Assembly: GCF_030813435.1 (NCBI RefSeq)
Contig: NZ_JAUSUG010000001.1
Span: forward strand, 434,001 to 498,000
DNA length: 64,000 nt
Direction: 5' to 3'
Source of the DNA: Evansella vedderi
GTDB lineage: Bacteria; Bacillota; Bacilli; Bacillales; Salisediminibacteriaceae
The notes below the pieces were generated by a model that had not been told where the DNA came from, did no database searches, and worked only from the letters and a program-made list of their open reading frames with translations. Every line of letters begins with the position of its first letter. The first letter of the stretch is position 1. Below are positions 16,696 to 24,907 of the stretch, piece by piece. Position numbers and translations under genes: made by a program.

Positions 16696-17835
16696 CTATT
16701 TTTTAGCGAATCGGTCTACGAGAATGTTGATCGCTCCGTCTCCTGTTACGTTCGTTGCTGTTCCAAAGCTGTCTTGAGCCATGTATAGGGCGATCATTAA
16801 TCCCATTGCTGCTTCATTGAAACCTAGCATGGTTGTTAATACACCTAATGCTGCCATAATGGCACCACCAGGTACCCCTGGAGCAGCAATCATGATGATG
16901 CCGAGCATTAAAATAACCGGAATCATTTCTCCGAAGGTTGGTACCGTGTACTCACCCATTACGGACATGACGGCCACGGCACAGGCAACGATGGTGATGA
17001 CACTTCCGGAGAGGTGTGTCGTTGCACACAAAGGAACTGCAAAGTCTGCAACCTCTTCCTTTACTTTATTTTTCTTTACTTGCTTTAATGTTACAGGGAT
17101 CGTTGCTGCACTGCTCATCGTTCCAAGGGCTGTAAAATACGCTGGGAGCATATTTTTTAATAACGAGAATGGATTTCGTTTTGCAAGGCTACCCGCAGTA
17201 ACATATTGAATCGTGAGCCAAACCCAGTGAGTTACGATGACCACTAGGAGGACTATACCGAACATTTGTAATGTATCAAACACGGTTCCTTCAGCTGCTA
17301 ATCCTGCAAATATACCAGCGATATAGACGGGTAAAAATGGGATGATGATCTTTGAGATGACGAGGTCAATAATGTTTTTCCCTTCGTCAAAAACGTTCAT
17401 TAGTGTCTGACTCTTCGTTTTGGCAATACCAATCCCAAAGAGGAAGGCCATTACTAAGGCGGTAATGACACCCATTAGGGGTGCGATTTCTAAGGCGAAC
17501 AACCCTTCTACGCCGGCACCTTCTTCAACTGAGCGCTCAGTCGTGTTAAGGAATGGAATAACGGTGATAGCAACAATAAATGCAAAAAGACCTGCAAGTA
17601 GCGTAGAAATATAAGCACTTCCCACGGTGAATCCAACCATCTTTCCAGATTGATTTCCAAGCTTCGATACACCAGAAGCAATGAAAAATAAAATAATAAA
17701 TGGAATCACAAAACCTATGAACTGACCAAATATATCCTTCACCGTTACCATCAGTTCTGTAATAATAGTAATATTCATTAGTCCAATCAAAATACCGGCA
17801 ATAATCCCGACAATTAATTTTGCAATAAGCTTCAT
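16696..17835 (-). CDS. Dicarboxylate/amino acid:cation symporter (DAACS family)
   Basis: A 379-aa sodium- or proton-coupled carrier of the glutamate/dicarboxylate (GltP/SstT-like) family, in the cytoplasmic membrane. Eight or so membrane segments are visible; the re-entrant serine-rich loop appears as TMSSAATIPVTL, and the substrate/ion site as QDSFGTATNVTGDGA near the C-terminus. The start is set at ATG 17835-17833 with GGGGGAG upstream; a longer frame starting at 17877 would add a 14-residue polar leader without a ribosome site. Single gene, convergent with the RsiX-like gene. The exact substrate (glutamate, serine/threonine or C4-dicarboxylate) cannot be read from the sequence. Confidence 0.9.
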   Translation of the reverse strand: MKLIAKLIVGIIAGILIGLMNITIITELMVTVKDIFGQFIGFVIPFIILFFIASGVSKLGNQSGKMVGFTVGSAYISTLLAGLFAFIVAITVIPFLNTTERSVEEGAGVEGLFALEIAPLMGVITALVMAFLFGIGIAKTKSQTLMNVFDEGKNIIDLVISKIIIPFLPVYIAGIFAGLAAEGTVFDTLQMFGIVLLVVIVTHWVWLTIQYVTAGSLAKRNPFSLLKNMLPAYFTALGTMSSAATIPVTLKQVKKNKVKEEVADFAVPLCATTHLSGSVITIVACAVAVMSVMGEYTVPTFGEMIPVILMLGIIMIAAPGVPGGAIMAALGVLTTMLGFNEAAMGLMIALYMAQDSFGTATNVTGDGAINILVDRFAKK

Positions 17836-18123
17836 CAAACTCCCCCTTTTATTTGTTTGTTTAATAAAATATTTCAAAATAATCCTACAACTTTATAATG
17901 CCTAATTTCAAATAATAAAACAAGAGTTAATTTTGTCGTATCAAAGGATTATTAAAAAAATAAGATTTGTATTTAAGAAAATTCGTAATTTTTCAATATT
18001 TTTGTGTAATAACTTTTTTTAGGGGAATTATTTGCTGTTTATTTGTTAATAAACGTAGGTAGCGTTAAAATATGTTCAAGGAAGTCTCATTAAGGGATAG
18101 ATAAAAGGAAAGGTTCGCTGTGC

Positions 18124-18861
18124 ATGATTATAGAGTTGCTGTTCATATTTTTTATATTATTGTTTGGGAGCTTTATTCAAGGGGCTAGTGGGTTTGGTTT
18201 TGGAATTATTGCCATGAGCTTTTTGCCCTTTTTGTTTACGGTTAAGGAAAGTACACTGCTTGTCGTTTCGTTAGCATTCGTCCTATCAGTGAGCATTGCC
18301 CTTCAGTTGTGGAAGCATATAAAATGGAAATCACTCCTTGTTATTTTAAGTGCTGCAGTGGTGGGAAGATATGTCGGATTCTTGATTCTTAGTCATTATG
18401 GGGAAATGGATATTTTAAAGACATTTTTAGGTATTTTTCTTATTGCAGTTGTCATTTACTTATTCTGCAGTAAGGGACCGAAACCAGGTAAGAAGGTGAA
18501 CCAAACTTGGCTTCCTATTACCCTTGGATTTTTCGGGGGACTCATTGGGGGGATTTTTGCTGTTGGGGGGCCGTTCTTTGTGTTTTATTTCTTGTTGATT
18601 TACCATGATAACAAGTATGCTTATAGTGCAAACTTGCAAATATCCTTTTTGGTAACCGCCCTTATCACCATTGCTCTCCATGGAATAAATGGGGACTTTT
18701 CCATTGATTTTCTAGGTTCCTTTCTAGTTGGACTAGCTAGTGTACTTATCGGTTCTAGGATAGGTATTCGATTTTTTGCAAGGCTTTCTCAGGAAAAAAT
18801 TAAACGCTTTGCTGCCATCGTAGTTGCCATAGCAGCAGCGAACCTCATCCTATTTGGATAA
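18124..18861 (+). CDS. TauE/SafE-type sulfite exporter family protein
   Basis: A 245-aa membrane protein with about eight helices and two internal TauE/SafE half-repeats: FGSFIQGASGFGFGI in the first and LGFFGGLIGGIFAVGGP in the second, both the Gly-rich signature of the family. These proteins export sulfite, sulfoacetate or other sulfur-containing anions; the substrate here is unknown. The ATG is preceded by AAAGGAAAGG at somewhat long spacing. It stands alone, with a GC-rich dispersed repeat downstream. Confidence 0.88.
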   Translation: MIIELLFIFFILLFGSFIQGASGFGFGIIAMSFLPFLFTVKESTLLVVSLAFVLSVSIALQLWKHIKWKSLLVILSAAVVGRYVGFLILSHYGEMDILKTFLGIFLIAVVIYLFCSKGPKPGKKVNQTWLPITLGFFGGLIGGIFAVGGPFFVFYFLLIYHDNKYAYSANLQISFLVTALITIALHGINGDFSIDFLGSFLVGLASVLIGSRIGIRFFARLSQEKIKRFAAIVVAIAAANLILFG

Positions 18862-18940
18862 CAGAATTTAAGAGGATAGGTAAAAGGAAGGATCATACAT
18901 AATTACTGTAGAAGCTAATTAACAAAGTAAATTCCAACTC

Positions 18941-19084
18941 GACTCCAGCGACGAGCGAGGCTTCACGAGACAGCTGTGAGTTGTAACTTAATGGCTGAAG
19001 ACCTCGGAGAGAGCTCTTCCCGAGGAGGCTGAGGCGTTGCCCGGGAACCAGGACGGTGACATTACGCCTGTAGCGTATCCAAGC
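18941..19084 (+). repeat. GC-rich dispersed repeat, copy 1 (degenerate)
   Basis: Shares GACTCCAGCG, GGCTGAAGACC, CGAGGAGGCTGAGGCGTTG, GCCTGTAGCG and TATCCAAGCCA with the copies at 20252 and 60631. The middle has drifted. Much more GC-rich than its surroundings. A repeat of this kind is familiar from many Bacillaceae genomes. Confidence 0.8.
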
Positions 19085-19151
19085 CATATATATTCTCCGA
19101 AACAAACATTGTAGGAATATAAATAAACAAAAAGAAAAGGGGATGTTATGA

Positions 19152-20156
19152 ATGGATAAGAAGGTAAGATGGGGAATTTTGAGCACGGCAAATATCGGAA
19201 GAAAAGCGATCATTCCTGCACTGCAGAATGTACCCAATGTAGAAGTAGCAGCAGTAGCTAGCGCAAGCGACAAAGTGGAGGCATTTGCAGAGGCTCTTGG
19301 GATTTCGCAAATATACAGAAGCTATGAGGAGCTTTTGGAGGACACTTCCATCGACGCTGTTTACATCCCACTTCCCAATACGTTACATAAGGAATGGGTT
19401 CTAAAGGCAGCTGCCAAAGGGAAGCATGTTCTTTGCGAAAAACCGGCTGCATTAACAGCAGAAGATGTTCAGGAAATGGTGGATGGGTGCCGTGAGAACG
19501 GTGTAATTTTTATGGAAGCATTCATGTATCAATTCCAGCCACAGCATCAGCGAGTAAAGGAAATTATTTCCTCAGGGGAAATTGGGGAAGTACGCCACAT
19601 GCGATCTACCTTTACGTTTAAACTTAATTTTGAAGAGCAGCGGGAGAATATTCGTTTGAATGGGGAGCTTGGTGGAGGTTCCATTTGGGATGTGGGCTGT
19701 TATTGTATCCATTCGTCTCGGTTAATTTTAGGGGAGGAGCCTACGGAAGTCTATGTGACGGGAAAAATTCATCCTGATTTCCAAGTGGATACAAATGCTG
19801 CAGGAATACTCACCTTCCCTAGTGGAGTCACGGCAATGATTCATAGCAGCTTCGAAGAACCCATGGATGATAACTATGAAATATTTGGGACAAAAGGTTC
19901 CATTTATGTTCCATTTGCCTACAGGCCAGACCGATTGGAATCAGGCCTAGCCCAGGTAATTGTCAAAAACGAAACGGGGGAAGAACGGACAGAGACCTTT
20001 AAAGGTAATCAATATGAACTGCAAGTAGAGCATTTTTCCAACTGTGTGTTAAATGGGGAGGAGCCAAGCTACACAGGAGAGCAGACCTTGAATAATATAA
20101 AGACCATTCAAGCCTGCTACCAATCACTCCATTCAAAAAAGCCAGTTCAAATTTAA
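19152..20156 (+). CDS. Gfo/Idh/MocA-family oxidoreductase
   Basis: A 334-aa NAD(P)-dependent dehydrogenase. N-terminal Rossmann domain (WGILSTANIGRKAIIPAL), the family's conserved CEKP motif as HVLCEKPAALT, and the C-terminal alpha/beta domain with GGGSIWDVGCYCIH, where the catalytic Lys/His region lies. Substrates in the family are sugars, inositols or related polyols; nothing here fixes which. AAAGGGGATG precedes the ATG (19152). It stands as a single gene between two copies of the GC-rich repeat, which themselves lie in its flanks. Confidence 0.9.
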   Translation: MDKKVRWGILSTANIGRKAIIPALQNVPNVEVAAVASASDKVEAFAEALGISQIYRSYEELLEDTSIDAVYIPLPNTLHKEWVLKAAAKGKHVLCEKPAALTAEDVQEMVDGCRENGVIFMEAFMYQFQPQHQRVKEIISSGEIGEVRHMRSTFTFKLNFEEQRENIRLNGELGGGSIWDVGCYCIHSSRLILGEEPTEVYVTGKIHPDFQVDTNAAGILTFPSGVTAMIHSSFEEPMDDNYEIFGTKGSIYVPFAYRPDRLESGLAQVIVKNETGEERTETFKGNQYELQVEHFSNCVLNGEEPSYTGEQTLNNIKTIQACYQSLHSKKPVQI

Positions 20157-20168
20157 GGGTAGAAAAAA

Positions 20169-20210
20169 GGGGGAAATCAAAAGGTAAAAAATCTTTTGAT
20201 TTTCCCTCTT
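20169..20210 (+). terminator. Terminator after the oxidoreductase gene
   Basis: GAAATCAAAAG (20173-20183) pairs with CTTTTGATTTTC (20193-20204). Outer G/C pairs extend the stem; the T tail is weak. Confidence 0.6.
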
Positions 20211-20251
20211 AACTAAAGGTTGTATTGGGAATCGTTTGTTGCTTCTTTTGA

Positions 20252-20352
20252 AAAGCTTGGAGAAGCCGGAAGGCGGTGACTCCAGCCGGAAAAGCACGAG
20301 GAGGCTGAGGCGTTGCCCGCGGAAAGCGTCCGCCTGCAGCGTATCCAAGCCA
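20252..20352 (+). repeat. GC-rich dispersed repeat, copy 2
   Basis: AAAGCTTGGAG, GGAAGGCGGTGACTCCAG, CGAGGAGGCTGAGGCGTTG, CCCGCGGAAAGCGTCCGCC and TATCCAAGCCA. Shorter than copy 3, lacking the CGGCTGAAGACCCC segment. Confidence 0.85.
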
Positions 20353-20387
20353 CATTATATATAAGAGCAATCTTTTAAAAAAACAGC

Positions 20388-21587
20388 CTAGTCCAATTTT
20401 TCTTCTTCAACGGATAACAGCTTTAATTGATCATTTTCGTAGCCTACAGTATAAGTGAGTTCATATTTTTCAAAGGTACTTCTTCCATCTTTCCGTTCTT
20501 GAACGGTAATTTTGGTAATAACGGTTAAGTTCTCTCCAGTATCAACAGCCTCTAAGTTTTCTTCCTCCACCCAAATATCATCTACTGTAATCCATTCTAT
20601 ATTTATAAAGCCGTTTCGGAAGTTTTCATAGGTTGTATTTGTCTGCCACGAGTTTCCTAAGAAAGAATAAGCCGTAATAAAGTCATGGAAATTAATGTTT
20701 TCATAAAAGTAGCTTACTAAAAAGATAGCGAGATCCATCTCAGAGTTACTATACACATGATTATCGTATGGGTAACTCTGTCCATGTCCTTGTGCGTTTT
20801 GATCATCTGCCACATTCGGTATAGCACCCATTGGGGTGGAAGCCCAGCCCTCCAGCAACCCAATAACATTTAAAATAGGGATACTAAATCCAATGGAGGT
20901 TTGCTCTATAACGGCGGAATTAATTCCCACCACTTCCCCCGTTTTACTATTCACTAGCGGGCCACCACTATTTCCCTGGGCGATAGGCGCTGTAATTTGA
21001 AACACATCCTCAAAGTTGTAAGGGGGGATCTCGAAATTACGGTTAACGCCACTGATGATCCCTGTTGTAACGGTATTTTCAAAGCCGAAGGGGCTCCCTA
21101 ATGCTAGGACATCGTCCCCAATTGCCGGACTTTCAAAGCTTATCTTCAGGGGATCCTCACCAGCTAAGTCTTCCACACGGACGAGGGCCACATCCGTTGT
21201 TTCGCTAATCCCAATCACGGTCCCATCGAGCTGTCTCATATCTGCGGAAATGATGATAACGTCCTTTGTGCCTGCTACTACATGGGCATTGGTAACAATA
21301 TCACCTTTATCGTTATATAAAAAACCTGAGCCGATCGTTCCGTCTGGAGTTTCGATTTTCACCACACGCTGCTGCGATTCCCGAATGACATCACTTAATT
21401 CCTTAGACTGCTGTGAAACACCCTGGTCCTGGTTCACATCCTCGAATTCTCCCGATACTAAAATAGTAGAAGGTGTACTCAGCTGAGTAGGTATGGAAGT
21501 AGAAATATAGTGAAACCCATAAACTCCTAAACCTATGATGGCTAAGGTAAAAATAGTGCTAATGATAATTTGCCAATTTCTTCTCAT
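20388..21587 (-). CDS. HtrA/DegP-like S1C serine protease with NTF2-like C-terminus, no PDZ
   Basis: A 399-aa protein, membrane-anchored by one N-terminal helix (about residues 5-25) with the rest outside. Trypsin-like domain: catalytic His in TNAHVVAG, Asp in TDVALVRV, Ser in QGNSGGPLV. HtrA proteases usually carry a PDZ domain after this; here it is absent and a ~130-residue C-terminal domain follows (FLVSYFYENINFHDF, ENLTVITKITVQE), resembling the NTF2-like fold. ATG 21587 is preferred, with AAGGAAGGTG upstream; the TTG at 21620 would overlap the previous gene. It begins 17 bases after that gene's stop, so the two form an operon, probably acting in envelope protein quality control. Confidence 0.85.
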   Translation of the reverse strand: MRRNWQIIISTIFTLAIIGLGVYGFHYISTSIPTQLSTPSTILVSGEFEDVNQDQGVSQQSKELSDVIRESQQRVVKIETPDGTIGSGFLYNDKGDIVTNAHVVAGTKDVIIISADMRQLDGTVIGISETTDVALVRVEDLAGEDPLKISFESPAIGDDVLALGSPFGFENTVTTGIISGVNRNFEIPPYNFEDVFQITAPIAQGNSGGPLVNSKTGEVVGINSAVIEQTSIGFSIPILNVIGLLEGWASTPMGAIPNVADDQNAQGHGQSYPYDNHVYSNSEMDLAIFLVSYFYENINFHDFITAYSFLGNSWQTNTTYENFRNGFINIEWITVDDIWVEEENLEAVDTGENLTVITKITVQERKDGRSTFEKYELTYTVGYENDQLKLLSVEEEKLD

Positions 21588-21604
21588 ACTGTTTTCACCT
21601 TCCT

Positions 21605-23521
21605 TTACTCCAATTCCCAAGTAATACTCTCAATTTTTACCGTAAGTTCTTCATATTCCTTAGAAAGACTAATTGTATCTTCAAAAACACCTTTCTCTTC
21701 AGGGCTTAAATAGTAGGGCGTGATGACAGTATGCCCTTCCGTTACATGAGTGTTTTCCCCATCAAGGACAGAATAATAAATCGTAATGGAATAAATGGTC
21801 CGCGTCGCTTGATTCACCACTTCACCGTGAAGGTAAAGGTCACCATCTTCTGTTAATTCTGTCTCAAATGAGCTAATATTAACTGCCTCCGTTCTATTCC
21901 GTAAATCCTCTCGAGCCGCAACCTCTGCAGCTTCCTCTAACCGTTCCTGTTCCGCCTGTGAAAACTCCGACTGCTTCTGTTTAATCTCTTCCTTTAAATC
22001 AAGGAGTTCCGAGTTATTCACCGCTAGCTCCAGCCCTCTATTAACTGTTGATAGGGCCTGTGAAAAATGATAGTTTTCAAGGGAAATGGAAGCCTCACCT
22101 AGACTAGTTTCCACAATCTTGTAAATTATTTGTTCTCGAAGCTCTTGCCCTTTGCCAGAAGGAAGAAGAGCAAGATGGTTTAATAGATTCGCAAGCTCAC
22201 CAACAGTCGTTTGCTCTTCCAACTGGGAGTCAATTTTTCCTTTGGAAATAAGGAGTTGAAGTTCATTCACTTTATCGTGATAAGGATCAAACAAGATACC
22301 TCCTTGCCCTTCCAACCTCTCCCTGGAAAAATAAAGTAATTCCTCAGCCTCATCGTATTCTTGATCTGCAATTTTTTCCGAAACCTCATCAAGGGTAGCC
22401 CTTATCTCCATCGCCAATTGAATTTCTTCAAGGTTGTCAACTAAAACAGAGTAATTCGGCCGCAAATTCAAGGCTTCCGTAAATGCTTGTTCCGCCCTTT
22501 CAAAATGGCCATTTAACGCAGCTTCTTCCCCGGAAATCTGTAAAGCTAATACCTCTTCATTAATATTTGATTCATGAAAAAAATAATAAATAATTCCAGA
22601 AGAAATGAATAACAAGCTAATGAGAGGAGTTGCTATCGTGAACCAGAGAGAAATTTTACCGTTGGATCTAGAAAGGACTTCATTTTGCTGATTTTCCAAA
22701 ATAAGTTCCAGCTCATTCTTACTGCTGTGCTCCAATTCATGGTGAGCCGGGTCTACTACTAAGGATGAATCCGGATCTAAAGTGGCAACTTCCGTTGACT
22801 TGTTGTATGCTGTTGGCTCCTCAGAAGTATCCAGGATTTCCTGAAGATTGCTGCTATTTGAGATCAGGTCCGTATCATTAAGTAGTCTTTCGCGATCTTG
22901 GTCATCCTGATTCTCAGAAACTAGACTATCAGTATCTTCTATAATATCTGTAGCTCCATAGGTGTCAGCATCTTCAAGTTGATTCGCAGTTTCATGCGTG
23001 TCCGTTTCGTTAAGTTGATTCGCGGTTTCATTGGTGTTTGTATCTTCAAATTGATTTTCAGCTTCTAGGGTGTCAGTATGAATCGTTTCGTCCAAGCCTT
23101 GTTCCGTATCATCAATTTGATCAGCATCTTCCAGGTCATGAGCATTGTCCTCTTTTTCCTGCTGATTTAACTTATTTTCGCCCTCTGGTTCCTCAGATGC
23201 CTCCTCATTTTCTCCGGACTTTTCCAAATTAGGTTTGTCGGCATCGCCCTGCTGATCTGTATTGTCTACAGTTTCCATACTTTCTTCGTGAATTGTAGCT
23301 TCTGGGTTATCTGTACTTTCCTGTAGGTTAGTGTTTTCCGGAAGATCTTCTTTACCAGTTTCATCAGAAGATGTTATTCTTTTTTGGTCCTCTGAATCGC
23401 TGATCTGCCCCTGGATTTCCTGTTCATCCTGTTCCTCTGCACAATCCAGCCTCGCTCCACATTTAGGACAGAACAAATAATCATCCGGTAATTTACCACT
23501 ACCACAACGGTGACAGTACAT
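21605..23521 (-). CDS. Zinc-ribbon, acidic-repeat, TPR and FxLYD-like membrane protein
   Basis: A 638-aa single-pass protein. Residues 1-27 form a zinc ribbon (CHRCG...CPKCG). Residues ~28-285 are highly acidic and probably disordered, with imperfect repeats such as ETANQLEDADTYG and NETANQLNETDTHE. A membrane helix lies at ~293-315. The extracellular part has a TPR-like helical region (~325-520, GEEAALNGHFERAEQAFTEAL) and a C-terminal beta domain (~545-638, LYLHGEVVNQATRTIYSI) of the FxLYD kind. GGGGGGAT precedes ATG. It lies 17 bp upstream of the PDZ-less HtrA-like protease and is likely its partner; the TPR part may recruit substrate. Confidence 0.78.
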   Translation of the reverse strand: MYCHRCGSGKLPDDYLFCPKCGARLDCAEEQDEQEIQGQISDSEDQKRITSSDETGKEDLPENTNLQESTDNPEATIHEESMETVDNTDQQGDADKPNLEKSGENEEASEEPEGENKLNQQEKEDNAHDLEDADQIDDTEQGLDETIHTDTLEAENQFEDTNTNETANQLNETDTHETANQLEDADTYGATDIIEDTDSLVSENQDDQDRERLLNDTDLISNSSNLQEILDTSEEPTAYNKSTEVATLDPDSSLVVDPAHHELEHSSKNELELILENQQNEVLSRSNGKISLWFTIATPLISLLFISSGIIYYFFHESNINEEVLALQISGEEAALNGHFERAEQAFTEALNLRPNYSVLVDNLEEIQLAMEIRATLDEVSEKIADQEYDEAEELLYFSRERLEGQGGILFDPYHDKVNELQLLISKGKIDSQLEEQTTVGELANLLNHLALLPSGKGQELREQIIYKIVETSLGEASISLENYHFSQALSTVNRGLELAVNNSELLDLKEEIKQKQSEFSQAEQERLEEAAEVAAREDLRNRTEAVNISSFETELTEDGDLYLHGEVVNQATRTIYSITIYYSVLDGENTHVTEGHTVITPYYLSPEEKGVFEDTISLSKEYEELTVKIESITWELE

Positions 23522-23746
23522 TTAAATCCCCCCAATCTATGAAAAAATAAATCTCTGTACCCATTATACATTATTTTGAAGTACGGGGGCTGATTCTATG
23601 TTTCCAAATCATACAGTTTTCATAAGGTCTTTAACTGCACCTTATTTCTATTCGAAGTAGGGGAATGATTTTTGTCCATTAAAGGTTGTAATAAGTAAAT
23701 GACCCACGATGATTTGGACATTCTTTGATTTTCATCTTTCTCCAAA

Positions 23747-24799
23747 CTATAAAATGATGAGCTTCTTATTAGATGGTGTTAATACTTCGACACCGTCTTT
23801 TTTGATGACCACATCGTCTTCGATTCGGACGCCTCCTAGGCCAGAGATATAAACACCTGGTTCAATGGTGAAAACCATGTTTTCCTCGAAAACTTCTTCT
23901 GAAGAGGAGAATGGGTCTTCATGGAGGTCAAGTCCAAGGCCATGCCCGATGCTATGGATAAAGTACTTCCCGTAACCTTGTGCGTCCAAATAATCCCGTG
24001 CGAATTTATCTAGTTCCCGTGGAGTGACTCCCGGCATTGCCTTTTCCTTCGAGTGCTCAAGGGTATCTAGGACGATGTTATAAATCTTCTTCAATTCAGC
24101 AGGTGGTTCGCCAATGGCCAGCGTCCGAGTCATGTCCGAGAGATAGCCGTTATAAATGGCTCCGAAATCCATAGTGAGGATATCCCCATTTTCAATAACT
24201 TTGTCCGTTGCTCGCCCGTGGGGGAGAGCTGACCTCCAACCGGAAGCAACAATCGGATCATTGGCAGGACCACTTGCCCCAAGCTTTTGCATTTGAAAAA
24301 TCAATTCTGCGGAAATATCCCTTTCCGTTATACCAGGCTTAATCACCGTTAAAATGTGTTGAAACGCCTTTTCTGCGATTTGCGCAGCGCCCCGCATTTG
24401 TACTAATTCGTCTTCTGTTTTTACAATTCGTAACGTTTCAATAATTTTAGAAGTGGCAGCCAGTTCTGCATTGATATTATCTTTGTATTGATTAAATTGG
24501 GTAACACTTAGATGGTCCGCTTCATACCCAAGCCTTTTTATTCCCATTTGTTCAACCTGATCGGTAATTGCTTGAAGGAGGTTTCTTGGGGATTGAACGA
24601 TCTCAAACTCCTTGGCCTGATCCATCGCTTGATCCGTGTAGCGACCGTCCACTAATAGCTTTGCTTCTGATGGAGAAATAAGTAGTACACCAGCGGATCC
24701 CGTAAAATCAGATATGTATCTTCTATTATATTGGTTTGTAACAAGCATTCCGTCCAAGCCTAATTGGCTTAATTTTTCCCGAAGTTTCCTTAATTTCAT
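23747..24799 (-). CDS. Xaa-Pro peptidase, M24 family
   Basis: A 350-aa metallopeptidase removing N-terminal residues before proline, cytosolic. N-terminal creatinase-like domain (~1-125) and C-terminal pita-bread domain with metal ligands: Asp in LTMDFGAIY, Asp in LSDMTRT, His in IGHGLGLDLHE, Glu in TIEPGVY and Glu in VRIEDDVV. The length fits PepQ/YqhT-type enzymes. GAGAGGGG precedes the ATG. It stands alone here. Confidence 0.93.
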   Translation of the reverse strand: MKLRKLREKLSQLGLDGMLVTNQYNRRYISDFTGSAGVLLISPSEAKLLVDGRYTDQAMDQAKEFEIVQSPRNLLQAITDQVEQMGIKRLGYEADHLSVTQFNQYKDNINAELAATSKIIETLRIVKTEDELVQMRGAAQIAEKAFQHILTVIKPGITERDISAELIFQMQKLGASGPANDPIVASGWRSALPHGRATDKVIENGDILTMDFGAIYNGYLSDMTRTLAIGEPPAELKKIYNIVLDTLEHSKEKAMPGVTPRELDKFARDYLDAQGYGKYFIHSIGHGLGLDLHEDPFSSSEEVFEENMVFTIEPGVYISGLGGVRIEDDVVIKKDGVEVLTPSNKKLIIL

Positions 24800-24907
24800 T
24801 CGTTTCTACCCCTCTCTGAAATAGGATTGATTACAATATTATAAAAAATTATATCATAGATAAAGATTACGGTTGCTTTGTTGCTAATAGATTTAAGTAA
24901 TTCGCGA

